From positions 23,638,150 to 23,702,149 of the forward strand of contig CM051514.1 of NCBI GenBank assembly GCA_028015205.1: a stretch of 64,000 nt of DNA, given 5' to 3'. The DNA comes from Mytilisepta virgata (taxonomy: Eukaryota; Mollusca; Bivalvia; Mytilida; Mytilidae). The notes below the pieces were generated by a model that was not told the origin of the DNA, did no database searches, and saw only the letters and a program-made list of their open reading frames with translations. The position numbers and the translations under genes were made by a program. Of this stretch, positions 34,033 to 46,388 are shown in pieces. Every line of letters starts with the position of its first letter. Position 1 is the first letter of the stretch.

Positions 34033-34509
34033 AATGGTCTTGTTTACTGAAAGAGAACAATTTTACTTGACATTTTATTACCAAACCATTTAGAAAAATG
34101 AACACGCATCGGTATTTACGTTACGTGTGGCGGTCTTCATTCTGGATCATCTCTGAGTACTGGGTTGATACGGTTTACAAATGTATGAGCACCCCGTAAT
34201 AAACGGTTCCAGTGTATAGATAGCAGTCTTAGCACCAGCGCTGTCTTATTATTTAAAGGTGCCAAAGCATCACGCATTACTTTGCATTTTTATATTTCCT
34301 AAGCACGATTGCAATAAAAAAATCGATTGTAATGTCTAGTTAACATGAGCAAACAATATCACCTTAAAACACTATTGAACAGTATCACCGAAACTATTCA
34401 TTGACATTTTATTTAATTTAAGGAGAAAAAATTCCTTAAGATTGAAGTTTGCAAAAGAATTATTTCATCTATGAGTTTTCAAAAAGAAGTGTGAATACAT
34501 GCAGCTATG
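34033..34509. other. AT-rich stretch, nothing recognised
   Basis: No gene or repeat could be supported. Confidence 0.5.
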
Positions 34510-34800
34510 CCCTTAAATGGCTTTGCTTTCCTCTTGCATAGCTCTATCTTTACCCTTATTGTCATTTTGGCATTTGATTCTGCTCTTCAAAGTTTTGGGT
34601 TTTTGATTTTGGCTTTCAACATTTTCGACCTTGAGCACAATTGATGACTCGTAAGTCGACGATATTTGCAAACTTTGCGCATCAAAATTGGTATTATAAA
34701 TATTTATTATTACCACTGAGTCGATGGACTCCAAGTCCCCAAGGGTAATACATGTACTAGCTAGTATTTCGATGCAAGCGTGAAATTTATCTGACTTAAA
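34510..34800 (-). repeat. Dispersed repeat A, inverted copy (copy 4)
   Basis: On minus the motif order is 'gcgcaaagtttgcaaatatc', 'atcaattgtgctcaaggtcg', 'aaaatgttgaaagccaaaat' and 'aaaactttgaagagcagaat', as in copies 2 and 3. On the far side, 'ttattattaccactgagtcg' continues into the distal part also seen at 30985 and, inverted, at 37380-37440. The 73-codon minus frame is part of it. Confidence 0.55.
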
Positions 34801-34903
34801 AACGTCGGGCTCGCATATAGCTACAAAAGATAGCTTGTGTTCAGATTTCTTGCAACGATAGCTACATGTAGCTACTGGTCAAATTGATAACCCGTTTTAA
34901 ATG

Positions 34904-35429
34904 AATCCATCATGTTTCACTCATTCTATTGCGCTTACACGTGCCCGCAGACAAATCTCGCAATACATAACCTTTTAAGTAAACAGACAATAATTTTGGC
35001 ACGTGACCAAGCATTGCTATATAAAAAACCACAGAGTTATTGCTGAAAATAGTTGAGCAATTAGCTCTGAAAGATTGAGTATCCATCGAAGATATTATTT
35101 TTTATTACGTGCCAGGAATTAATGCTCTAAATGAAAATATAAGAACAATTGAAATTTTTATAATTGGTTCCGACCCAATTGTCATCTTCTTAAGATCACT
35201 CTTGCCTAGCATTAAAATGTTTCCTGCAGTATGCTAAACACATGATACAAGAATTTAATCAAGATTCAAAATTAAAATAAAAAACAAAAATAAGAGAAAA
35301 GATAAAAAAACATTTTAAAGATAACACAAAAATAACATTGAAACATTAACCAATAGATAACATCATAGCCTTGTACAAATTACACACCAACAGACATTAA
35401 ACAACGAAAGTCAAAATTTTCTGTCAAAC
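34904..35429. repeat. ~530-bp direct duplication, copy 1 (dispersed repeat B)
   Basis: This copy is highly similar to 37501-38059 over its whole length, apart from small indels. Shared runs include 'cacgtgcccgcagacaaatc', 'aataattttggcacgtgacc' and 'ttggttccgacccaattgtc'. It carries a CACGTG box (35000-35005) and, 13 bp on, a TATATAAAA box (35018-35026). The end is cut at 35430 by another repeat. It could be a pair of long terminal repeats or two copies of a dispersed element. The window does not decide. Confidence 0.8.
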
Positions 35430-35580
35430 AGGGGCCTGTTTAATGAAGCTATCCTAAGATCGGTCCTAAACATGCCGTAGGACAAAAGTTAGGATGATCT
35501 TAGAATTGTCTTATGACACGCCTAAGCCGTTCAACAACGCCATCTTAGGATTATCTCAAGTTAGGATGTCTTAATGAAAT
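35430..35580. repeat. Inverted-repeat element with TAGGAT motifs
   Basis: 'gtttaatgaagctatcctaa' on the left pairs with 'ttaggatgtcttaatgaaat' on the right. The interior contains several 'tcctaa', 'ttagga' and 'gtaggac' motifs on both strands. It is a foldback-type short element that interrupts the duplication copy at 35429. Confidence 0.6.
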
Positions 35581-37317
35581 TGTATAAAAATGAAAAATAT
35601 CGAACTGCAGTCACAACACGATTTCAACAATAATGTCTTGAATACTTTGCATGATATTTAATACATCTACATGTATTTGGTTTTCATATGCAAGGAACAT
35701 TATTCTCTTATTTAAAGAACCAAAATTATGAATTACTTAAAAACGTATCAATTTTGACATATTCATAATTTTATTATGAAGGAGACAGACGCTAAATATC
35801 TGAAAAATTTTCTTCCACGAACAAGCTGGAAAAAAAGCTTTTCATTGGTTAAGGGTAGTTACTTATCATCTCATTGTTATAATATTTTAATACATTTTCC
35901 ATTTCCAATAAATAGCTTAAGGAGGAGCCAAAAATTTCTAGTATTAAACTTTTTTTCTTAACCTGATTTTTGGGTTTATATAACTGTAAGAAAGTAATTT
36001 ATGAAGAAAAAATCATACTGTGGTGGACTTCTTTTTTTTTTTTTTTTTGTCATTTGAAAGTACTCCATTTTTGATGATTTTCCCATTTTTCATCAATTCT
36101 TACCCATTTTGGGCTATTAGCATGAAAAAAATCACAGTTCCACTATTAAACTTTTTCATACTTTCCCGAAAGATGAAGTGGACCAATCTGAATAAATGTA
36201 ACTTAAAAAAAACTATAGGTACGTGTTAATATAAGAAAGTTTCATAAAATTTTGTTGTATTTTCTTGTCAAAATGATCATGCAGTCAATTTAGTAAATTT
36301 GGGTTTTTTCTCATTTTTTTTTTAAGAAATAAAGAGCATATAATTTCAACTTCTTTGTTATAAATTATTGAAAAATACATATTAAAGAATTTTAAAAAGA
36401 AAATACTGATATGGGATATACATATTTTTGGTAAAATCATTTCTTTGTACTCCTCACCCATTTTCTCAACATTTTGGCTGATGATACTGACCAGATTGGT
36501 TATAAAATTTGAAAATTTTATTACTCAAAAACTACTTATTGTAAGTACATAATTTTTTCACAGAGTTTAGTTGGATTATAATATTTTTTGAATTCATTAA
36601 TATTTTCCACTTGTATCACATGTTTTGGAAATAATTCCCGAACGAGATTTCAACGAGACTGGAACATCAGAAGAATACATCCTTAAGGCGTAATTACTGT
36701 GTAGATACTCTATAAACAAATGCAATACATTGAAACTTTAACATTCAGATAACCTTCCATGCTTTCTTTTATTTAGCTCCAAATCCTGGTTTGACTGTTA
36801 CCCACCATCCATTGCCATCTGGGTATCTTTATCGTGAATCTAAGTACACAATACTACATTTTCATTATTTTTCAGAGAAACATGTCTCCTGATAGTGCAC
36901 TTAAAATTCCCTAGTGGAACTTGTTCACGTGACATAACTTCTTCGTCTGAAAAACGTAATTAAAATTTCCCAATAGGCTAGTGGAAAAAATTACAAATAT
37001 GACATACAATTTTCCAAAATGGTAGTTTTATGTTAAAGGATATTACATTTATGTATTGGTATTAATAAAACGTATCACAAAATACTGAAATAAATTTGAT
37101 GCACTGTATGGCCATTTCGTTGACTGACAACGCATCAGCAGTGCTCGAGATCAAAATATTGGAAAACCGGTTAAAGATATATTGATGAATTAATAAGCAC
37201 AACCATCAAAAATCAAAACAATTAAAACAAACAGGTATCAAAACTCCGATAAGGGTTACCTCTGCATCAAAAGGAAGAGCCTTAGAAATTTCTGGTAATT
37301 TTTGTCAAATTTTGAAC
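35581..37317. other. AT-rich stretch, nothing recognised
   Basis: Lies between the two duplication copies. I looked for coding sequence expected of a retrotransposon interior and found none. T-rich tracts occur at 36030-36050 and 36310-36325. Confidence 0.5.
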
Positions 37318-37445
37318 GGAAAATTTAAAGGCATTTGAGTAAAGAATCATGCCAGGACAAAAGTTCTGGCTACTGGGCTGATAATGACCTCGGAGACTAA
37401 CAGTCCACCAGCAGTGACCATTGGTAGTAATAAAAACGTATCACA
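37318..37445 (+). repeat. Dispersed repeat A, distal part
   Basis: 'ctactgggctgataatgacc', 'tccaccagcagtgacc' and 'ggtagtaataa' are the complement of the 'accactg..tcgatg..gtcccc' segment at 34690-34790. Orientation is opposite to that copy. Confidence 0.5.
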
Positions 37446-37500
37446 AAATATACGTAATTATTTTTAAACATATTGTAATGCGTTGTGTACCTTATCAAAT

Positions 37501-38059
37501 TCATCCAGCATGTTTCACTCATTCTATTGTGCTTACACGTGCCCGCAGACAAATCTCTCAATACATAACCTTTTCAGTAAACAGACAATAATTTTGGCAC
37601 GTGACCAAGCATTGGTACAGTGTATATAGAAAACCACAGTTATTGCTGGAAATAGTTGACCAATTAGCTCTGAAAGATCGAGTATCCAGCAAAACTATTA
37701 TTTTTATAACGTGTCAGGTGTTGATCCACTTAATGCAAATATAAGAACAATTGAAATTTTATAGAATTGTAATTGCGCTTCCAGAAGAATTGGTTCCGAC
37801 CCAATTGTCATCTTCTTAATATCACTCTTGCCTAGCATTAAAATGATTCCTGAAGTATGTCCAATGTATGATATATCAGATAACAATAATTTAATCAAGT
37901 TTCAAAATTAAAATAAAAATACGAAGAAATGACAAAAAAAATTTAATGATAACACAAAAAGTGGGCATTGAAACAATAACCAACAGAAAACACCATAGCC
38001 TTGTACAAATTAAACACCAAAAGACATTAAAAAAAGAAAGCCAAAATTTTCTAACAAAC
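37501..38059. repeat. ~530-bp direct duplication, copy 2 (dispersed repeat B)
   Basis: Partner of 34904-35429 in the same orientation, with CACGTG at 37598-37603 and a TATATA box at 37623-37628. Similarity to the 21.7-kb fragment starts where the pair match ends (38085-38260), so copy 2 is the more complete one. Confidence 0.8.
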
Positions 38060-38300
38060 GGTTTTCACGGGTTTCCAAACCTGCCCTTATCTATTCTGAC
38101 CAGCATTACAATTTGATATTTAACAAGCTTACAACTCGGTACAATAAAAAATCAGGGGCCGGCACAAAGTGAAAATACTAGAGTAAAGCTGTGCTCGTGT
38201 TTCTTTAACAGTAGTTCAGATAACCCTATCCGATAGTATGACGCTGTTGAACAAGATACTCGCTAGTTAGAAATGTTTTAATTGGTTGGTTGGACAGCAG
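38060..38300. repeat. Continuation of dispersed repeat B
   Basis: Motifs shared with 21690-21890: 'tctattctgacc', 'caggggcc', 'gctgtgctcgtg' and 'acgctgttgaac'. Lies directly after duplication copy 2. Confidence 0.4.
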
Positions 38301-39450
38301 AGTCAAAATATACTCGTTTAAACCTAAGACTGGCTAAGTCTCTCATATCTTCTAGTCGTATAAAGTTTTTTTTTTCTCATTTTTTATTCATAGGTATATC
38401 TTTATATATTTATTTTTATGTTAGACTTTTCATAACAATATTAATCTGAATTAAGAGGAGCGCAGTTCGTGCCCATTACAATTCCAGTAACTGTATATCA
38501 AATTGTAAAGTTATCAGTTCAGTGAATATGTGCCATCTAATGTTGTCTCCTCAGTATCAAAATCGGTTTATAAAGTTTAAACTATAGTAAGATACAGTTT
38601 TGTTGGGTGATATTGAAAGCTTCAAAAACATAATTATGTTTTAAATAATATCATTTGTAATTATTTCTTTTTATTAATCAAAGTGTTAAAATACAATGAC
38701 AACTGTCCAGTTTAAAATACATTGTGACAACTGGTTAATAATGCAGATCTACTATAGCTTAAAAACAGCCAAATGTTCTGATCATTAATACAGCTTGAAA
38801 ATTGTTTTAATACAGCCACAGGTTTTTCCGGAAAATTTGGTAAAAATTTGGTTTTCCGGACAATTTTTACTTTTAAACATATTAAAAAGCTAAACTTATT
38901 AAAAAAAAACACTTAGTTATAAAGGTGTGATACCGATTTTGTGTATCGCAGAGATTTTGTCAACACTTTTTGTGAAAAGATGCATCAATTGATCAAAGTC
39001 TTAAGTTTTTTGGTCGGCACATGTACGTCAGCAATTGTGCATTTTAACATAAACCTAATTAGTTAAAAGAAACCAATAATTTATCTAATGCATTACACAT
39101 TTATATTTCTATAATGTCAACGAAAGTTACAACATTTTTATCGAAAAACATTGTTTTACCTTTAACTTCGTATATAGAGATTAATGTTTTAACACGAAAA
39201 ACTGATTTATGTCTTTAAAATATTAAAAATTTACGTCATTACATTTTGAGATATTTATGTTAATGACAAAGATAATGTTTGACTAATTAACTGTATACAA
39301 CAGCACAGTTAATAAAAATTAGAATGGTTTAGATACGAGATACAATAGATATAAGAGTAGATTCTTACAAAAATAAACCACGACGCCGTATACATATACA
39401 AAATATGACCACATGACATGCACAAGTTGAATTAAGACACCTTGTGTTTA
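38301..39450. other. AT-rich stretch, nothing recognised
   Basis: No gene or repeat could be supported. Confidence 0.5.
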
Positions 39451-40100
39451 GAATGACCCATCTCGAGTTAAAACATTCTTGTTGTTATCAAACTAAAATT
39501 GAAAATCATATCAAATTCTTCTTCTGAGATTTTAAAAATGTGTTGTTGTCGCAAGGTATACATTTCAAGATGGTTTTGTTTCTTGTTTAACTTTAAACCA
39601 ACACCCGTCTTATACGGTATTGATAATCCAGAATTCGATATTAGTTCCAGATTTGCGACATGAAAACCAGAAGGTTAGAGTATTCTGACCGTGTAAGTAG
39701 CTGCCATTCAACGGAATTCAGATGTTAATTTTTTAACATTTCGTTGAATTTTAAGTGAATAACGACATTTTTCACTCCTAAATATTTTGTATCACAGCGT
39801 GAGAGTGTCTGTCCTATATGTTGGACCGAAGTCTTATATAAGAAGTTTTATTTAGGGCTAAAACAGAAAGAGATTTCAATAACTTATTTTCGACGAGTTT
39901 CATTTGAAAAGAAATATTTGGTGAAAGGGCTAAATTTATTCACTAAATGTGTAAATCCTCGACGAGGAGTGCAGTCGGGGCAGCCTAGAAGTATGGTGTT
40001 CATATCGAATATCGAGTTAAAACATTAAATCCTAATTCCTTTCAAACTAAAATTGAAACACATATTATCAACAGACTTCTTTGATATAAATTTTGTTACC
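39451..40100. repeat. Diverged direct-repeat pair
   Basis: 'atctcgagttaaaacattct' with 'caaactaaaattgaaaatcatat' at 39461-39515, and 'atatcgagttaaaacattaa' with 'caaactaaaattgaaacacatat' at 40008-40063. It is about 80-90 bp of similarity, roughly 550 bp apart. The element type is unknown. Confidence 0.45.
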
Positions 40101-41404
40101 TTAATAATAAATGCCACATATATATTCTTTTAGTTAAAAAAGTAAATTAGGATGAAAAAACCTGGAATAAAAGATGAACCACACCTACATAATAGGAATA
40201 ACAGTAGTTCTCCTAAAATATTAAAAACTAAAAATATTATATAAAACGCAAAAATATCCAATTTATTTACAGTATGTATGTTAAGTTTCTGTGTTTTTAT
40301 TACGGTACAATGATGGTACCCATTATTCTATAGTACCTGAAGAGTAAACCGCCTCTTTCAAGTACAACGACTTTAGGAGGTTAAATTTGGAACAATTATA
40401 TAGTAACACTTGTGTAATAGGCAAAAGATGCCCATTATGAACCGTTGGTTGTTTACACAGAGGTTTCTGAAAACGCAATACAATACAATGATTTGCTAGG
40501 TGTGTTCGTATGTCTGTGTCCTACTAGGGTGGTCTGAAAACAAAAATAATGGGCAATATTAATATAATTATGGTCTCAAGCCAGCTTACCACTATAGTAA
40601 AGAAACATCAGAGTCTTTACATAATCATTAGAGATACGTACTAAATTCCTAACAATGTGTTGATATATATGTAAAAGTTGTGATATTGATGTTTTCAAAT
40701 TTCAGGAGGCCAGTGACTAAGTGAAAGATGTATAATGGCATAATTTTTAGTAATGAGTGAATGTGGAATAAAAGAAAGATTATAAAGTTTTTGCCGGTGA
40801 AATATTTTTTAATTTTACTCCATGCTAATATGAAAATGAACTTGCACGTTAGGTGCAGATGCCACGTTTATTACAGAATTATAAGGTTGCTCATAATATA
40901 TAGGTCTATATGATACAGTTTATGATCTGATTCGATCATGCATAACCTGTAACTCATATGGTAATAAAATTTAATACCTTTATTAAGACCTACTTAAATT
41001 GATGTAATGAAATTTAAGATGAGCTAATTCATATTCAGAATCCCTCTTAAAAATCGAAGAAAAAATACAAGTACGTCTGAATGATAACCAACGTCTGCAG
41101 TGAAAAGCATAACAATGGAACACACTCATTACGCCAGACTTAAAACGCAGATGATACAGGGATCATTACGAGTGTACTTTACGTCAAATGCACGTGATGC
41201 AATGACGTCTTCAAGTAAGCATCGATAACAGGTGTGTTTTGTTTATTGTCAAACACTTCAAAGAAAATGTAAAAGTGCGTTCAACACCGACCATTCTTTA
41301 TGACGATTATTTTCGGTTAATTACCGTGAAAAGCCACCATTTATGTCAAATTACATAAAAATCTTTCATATATGCCTTCACGCCAGAGCTGATTGAAACA
41401 CCCT
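40101..41404. other. AT-rich stretch, nothing recognised
   Basis: No gene or repeat could be supported. Confidence 0.5.
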
Positions 41405-41600
41405 TTTTGTGGGAGTTTTCATTGCAGATGCTTCAGTTTTGTGCTGTCTTGTTCCGATTTTCTCTTATTTGTTATGTGTTTTTTTTCACTCTTTTAGTTG
41501 TATTTTGGAGTAATTGTTTACTGTATTAGAGTTCTCACGGATTTGTCTGGACTTTGGTCTTGTGAAATTTGTATATTTTAGTGTCTGATTGCCTAAGTAT
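41405..41600 (+). repeat. 3' tail fragment of the RT retroelement family
   Basis: 'gttttgtgctgtcttgttcc', 'tattagagttctcacg' and 'gactttggtcttg' follow the order of the fragment at 12790-12990. The first motif matches those of the minus-strand fragments at 13.3 and 18.2 kb. Confidence 0.5.
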
Positions 41601-42101
41601 TCTTGTCCTATATTTAGATATACTGAAAGACTTTTATTGTTTTAAAAGCTTTCTAATGGAAGTCATAGTTTCTTTCTATCCTGCATCCAGAGAATTAAAT
41701 ACAAATGATTTTGATAGATCTAAGAGGTTCCAACATCACTTAGACCACCAATCCTTTCTGAAACAATTAGACAGATTGGATCCAAATTCGATAACGTTGG
41801 TACTTGGATGGCTATCTTTCAGATTTTGCATTGATACCCACGCAATGTAAAACTATTTCATTTTTCTCTAGTATTTTTGCTTAAACCACTTAGCAAATTG
41901 GAACTAAACTTGACGGCAATGGTCCTAAGAGGATCTTTAAGAAAAATTATCCTCCCAACCAACCAATATCTTCGCCATAGCGGAACTTAGTTCAATGCAT
42001 GGTCATAAGGAAATCTTCTTTTCTGGAAGCACTGAGTTTATTGGAATGAAATTTGACAGGCTAAAATCGTTGGTAGTTGGGGACGACGAACTACCCAGAA
42101 T
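41601..42101. other. Unassigned stretch
   Basis: Contains most of a 93-codon frame (41569-41850) with no recognised domain. Not called as a gene. Confidence 0.4.
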
Positions 42102-42233
42102 ACTCGACCAACACTACATAACTTTTCTTTTGATGTTTAAATATTGAAAAATGTTTTCAGATATATGTTCTATCTCAGTATATAGACACGTATGGATGTG
42201 AAACCAAAAAAACTTATGTAATGTTGGTTGAGT
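42102..42233. repeat. Short hairpin MITE-like element
   Basis: 'ctcgaccaacactacataac' pairs with 'ttatgtaatgttggttgagt'. About 130 bp, non-coding. Confidence 0.65.
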
Positions 42234-42292
42234 GGATGTTGTTTACTATGTTAGAAAGAAGGCCATCTAAAGACCATCGTAACGTTCGAATA

Positions 42293-42371
42293 GCGAAAAC
42301 CATTAAAACTCTTTTTTTCTTCTTTTAGTCAGCAATTCCTGTGCTTAAAAATGACTTTGATCTGTTCTTTG
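42293..42371. repeat. ~80-bp direct repeat, copy 1
   Basis: 'gcgaaaaccattaaaa' then a T-rich run ending CTTTTAGTCAGCAATTCCTG and 'tgcttaaaa', then 'ctttgatctgtt'. The second copy is at 43349-43425. Confidence 0.8.
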
Positions 42372-43348
42372 TATTGGGGTATAAACAGCCTCCTTTTTTC
42401 GGGTCCTTTGCATACTGATATGGTAAAATATCAGTCATAATATGCTACACTCACTCGCAAAAAAGAGTCTTAATAATTTGACTCGCAGCTGATGTTTTAC
42501 GATACCAATCTGCAGTAAACATAATCATATATACATTTTACATTATAAACATAGTGGATGCATAATGGTATATTAATGCTGATGTTTCAAGTAGTAAGCT
42601 TTATTTGCATGTATTGCAATATTTTCAAAAGACATCGCTTAAATTAGTTATTGATATTGTAAAGGAAACTGTAACGTTACGGTGATCTTAGCCTCCATGA
42701 AAGGTCCTCAATACGCCCACTTTCTATTCAGATTTGCCGTCGCGTGTCTATCTTTATATTTTTCACCATCTTGTATTATTATTTTGAATTGTTAGTCAAC
42801 AATTCATGGGATTAAAGTACCACTTATAAACTACAATTTATAGAGTCTTACATTTGAATTTTTTATTCAAAATTGTATATTAAAGTGTGTTTATCTATTA
42901 TTACTATTACTGTGAGAAAAGGGGGCCTTGCATTCCTCTAATTTTTTGAAGATGATTAACAAGCATTATCGGAGCAAATATATTAAAATGGCCTTGTTAG
43001 AAGACATCAAACAGACAAATGATCAGAGGAAAATGCGAGAAAAAAGAAATCTTTTCAGCCTTAGATATTTCAATCAGAATCATAATCTGAAAAACAAATA
43101 CAGATTGTATCAATTTAATATTTAATATCAATATATATAGTACAGGTGTCGGTTTGGACCAGGTGAGTCGGATTCCCGTTTGTTAGTGTTACAAAAGTTA
43201 ATTTAATTCGGCATGTTTCGCTTCCGGTTAATTGATTCCAATCCGTTTTATTTAGATACAATATTGAACATATAAAGAACTAATAATTATACTACTATGA
43301 ATTATTGGCAGATTCTTTAATTTTTTGGACTAATTCTAAACAGTCATG
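42372..43348. other. Interval between the ~80-bp direct repeats
   Basis: About 1 kb without a supported gene. A 65-codon frame (42928-43125) is basic and low in complexity and is not called. Confidence 0.5.
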
Positions 43349-43425
43349 CGAAAACCATTAAAAATCATAATTTTTTTTCTTTTAGTCAGCAATTCCTGTG
43401 CTTAAAACACGGCTTTGATCTGTTT
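43349..43425. repeat. ~80-bp direct repeat, copy 2
   Basis: Same order as 42293-42371, with a longer T run. Lies just upstream of the tandem-core element that follows. Confidence 0.8.
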
Positions 43426-43639
43426 CTTGTCTGCAGATTTTTATTGATTGACCGTTGTCCCGTGGTAACCCAAAATATTCGGATGGCTTGGGAATTTCCG
43501 AGGTTAGCTGTTTGATATCTTTGGACCAGATCTATGTCTACAGGTCCACTTTGTCCCATGGTTTAGAAAACTCCAAGTTATAGGTTTTATGTAATATCAT
43601 AAATATCCTAGGTTAGCTGTTTGATATCTAATACAACGC

Positions 43640-44367
43640 GAATTTGACCTAGATCGTTGGTTATACAATTCGTCATCTCCGCTGACACCACTGGGCTAAT
43701 TTGCAGGAATGGTGTATGGAAGGATGTCTATAAAAAGTCCTTATTTCATTCTGATGGGATTAAAAAAAATGGCCACCAGAATCAATTCTTGATTCTGATT
43801 GGTCAAATTTCCAAATTTCTTCTCTCTCAAACTATAATGCCCATTTTGTTCAAACTTTATAGGAATTATGACTGGGGGCCCCGATTACTTCGGCACATAT
43901 GTTTGCATTTGAGCCTATTGGAAATCAGAATTTGGTCATCTCCTCAATCTACAAGACCAGTAATTTTAAACTTTGCCGCCATAGGTAATTCTTTATTCTA
44001 ATTGACAAAATTTTTATTTTTTTCTCCTCTGAAACTTCAACATATACATTTTCAAATCTTTTCAAACTTCTTTGGAATGATAAATTGTATACCCTCTACA
44101 AAGATTACTCATTTCCTGTTCATCGGATGACAAACATGGTGGCTGTTGCAAATATGTTTGCATTGAAGCTTATGGGAAATCACAGTTACATCATATCCTT
44201 TGAAACTTCAAGTCCAATATTTATCAAACTTGCAAGTAACAAGTATATGGAAGAGCCTTTATAAGAATTTCTCATTTCATTCTGATCGTTTAAGACTTGA
44301 TATACAAACAAAATTACATCTGATTCATTATCCAGGTAAGCAGTCCAGGCTCACTGGAGCCTCTAGT
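43640..44367 (+). mobile_element. Tandem-core element 1 (pearl/Helitron-like), about 4 units
   Basis: Four diverged units of roughly 165-185 bp. Each repeats 'ctcatttc.ttctgat' followed by a 'atggccacca' or 'atggtggctg' box and 'ttctgattgg' (near 43738, 43925, 44107 and 44272). The 3' end has a 6-bp stem hairpin AGGCTC-ACTG-GAGCCT (44347-44362) followed directly by CTAGT. A similar end closes the element at 53.98-55.66 kb. Tandem cores plus this kind of end are known from bivalve 'pearl' elements, some of which are attributed to Helitrons. The 114- and 66-codon open frames are repeat by-products. Confidence 0.65.
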
Positions 44368-44589
44368 TCTATATGGAGTGCTCCTGACATTCCCTTTTAG
44401 CCAGAGAAATCTCGGACCACATGCACGATGTATATACAACGAGCTCATTGACTGATTTTCCTTCACCGGCACTGTTCAGTGGAGCCGCGTGTCCATCGTA
44501 CATTGCCAAACCAATAACGTTTTTTTTCCGTTAATTAGAAGTCCGGTAAATAAGACAGACAAAATCGAATACCTAAGCAATCCAAAAGA

Positions 44590-44745
44590 CTTAATTCAAA
44601 GGGACATACATACAAATGAACTATATAACAAACAGTACAACATTGAAAAACTGAAAACTTAAAACCGTCACCAACATGAACTGCAAAAACAACGAAAGTG
44701 CTCCATTATAGGGATAAACAGTTCAAACCTAGTACCCGTACATCA
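44590..44745 (-). repeat. Possible 3' tail fragment of the RT retroelement family
   Basis: On minus, 'gttcatgttggtgacggttt' followed by 'agttttcagtttttcaatgt' and T-rich DNA resembles the tails at 18.0-18.3 and 31.8-32.0 kb. It is decayed, so confidence is low. Confidence 0.35.
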
Positions 44746-46260
44746 ACCTGTCGTGTTGTGAAATAAAGTCAATAAAATAACGGCTGTTTGATCAGCAGTT
44801 TAGAAGTAGAACGTCTTCTCGTGTAATTTGTGATGCATTTTATTTCTATATTGTCTTTCGCTTAGGAAATGTAAAATAGTCACCGAAAACAAATTGAAGA
44901 TCCAAACAAAACTTATACTCATTTCACAACGCAGTGCCAATATATTTAAACGGATTGATTTATAATGTACACTCCATATCCAGGAAATGTATTGGTTTTG
45001 TTTTGTTTTTTTTTTTTTTGTGGCTATTCCAGTTCAAGAAATGGAGTAAGGCCATTTCCCCGTATGTGTTTTTCATTAATCGGGCCATTTTGAAAACTGT
45101 ATCTGATGTTTTGCGTAATCTCTCAGGAGATAGCCGTGTATGTGTCATGTTATGATTTGCTAATAACAAATATTAAATTGTTAACTGAAAAATACCCTAC
45201 ATATCTGAATATCGCCTTTTAAAAACTATTCGAACAAAATTCAATTTTTATAATGTGTAATACCGTTGTTCAACACGAAGGACACTCAGAACCGAAACCA
45301 AATGTTTTCTGTAAGTAAGTGCACGTAGACAGTAAACTGGATTCGGTTCAGCGTGACCTTCACGGTGATATCCCAAAAAATAATACGGAAGGCTTAAACA
45401 TGTCCAAAACAACCTCTATACACGTCCTTTACTGTTCGTAAATATCCCAATACATTATAGGTCATAGTTTAAAATTGAAATTGGTAAATATTTAAAATAC
45501 ATAGGAAAATGGCCGCAATCCTTTAAAAACATAGGCCTACCATTTAATTGGTACAGTATTTAATCTGGTTCAACTTCATAACACTTTTTATGCATTTCAT
45601 CGAACCCCTGAACCTTTTCGTTTAGTATAACGCGTATGAAACAATTGTTTTAAGTGGTTTAAAGCTATATTTCATTTATAGAGAGAACATGAAAATGCTG
45701 AAAATTTAAACATGATTTATTATTATTTAACTTTATTAGAAATTCACATCTCTCGTGGTTGAAGACAAAATAACAGGTAGAGAACACACACACAAAAAAA
45801 AAAACAAAAACAAACTAAAAAAACAAAACCAAAAAGAAAAAAAAAACGAATCATTTATGTACTAGTGAAAACCACCTTCCTCAGTTGCCAAGACTTTCTT
45901 TATAAGTCTTTTTAAAGTATGTGGAGATTTTCTTCATTATTATATTCAGGAAAATTTTGACAATAGCTTTGACATTTTGAAATTTTATTTCTTAATTACA
46001 CCTTATATTAGAATGCTGTAATCTGATTGGTTCTTTAAAGGGGTATTTTTCACAAATATTATGCATTACAAACGATTTCAGTGGCAGTCGGGTATTTGCC
46101 AAAATGCATTTGCACTTTTTACCATCTGCCATGGTATTTGCAAAAAGTTCTTTTATCCGACTGGACGCTTGAAATGTCTACATCATCACTGCATTTTATT
46201 ATAAGCGTTTGTAGATGTAAACATTTTATTTTGACATTCGGTGTAATTAAACAGATACAT
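44746..46260. other. AT-rich stretch, nothing recognised
   Basis: An A-rich tract with AAAC runs lies at 45789-45848. The 117-codon frame (46081-46434) overlaps the following foldback and is not called. Confidence 0.5.
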
Positions 46261-46261
46261 C

Positions 46262-46388
46262 ATGGTCGGGAGGGGTATTTCCGGAAAATACCAGTCTCGA
46301 GACACATTTTCCTCGCCCGTTGCATGGGCTCGGGAAATTTCACGTCACTCGACTGGTATTTTTCGCAAATACCCCTCCCGAGCATGGG
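46262..46388. repeat. Foldback hairpin element, GC-rich arms
   Basis: The left arm 'ggtcgggaggggtatttccg' with 'gaaaataccagtc' pairs with the right arm 'gactggtatttttcgcaaat' with 'acccctcccgagc'. The 50-bp centre has CTCGAG and 'gggctcggg' motifs. About 200 bp upstream (46087-46140) 'cagtcgggtatttgcc' echoes the arm. Confidence 0.75.

Noticed and set aside
35018..35028. Functional promoter of a host gene (TATA with CACGTG upstream)
   Set aside because: The boxes lie inside a duplicated repeat and no coding sequence follows. They are recorded only as part of the repeat.
43657..44001. 114-codon frame as a gene
   Set aside because: It is translated from diverged ~165-bp tandem units shared with other tandem-core elements; the other units are not open in the same frame.
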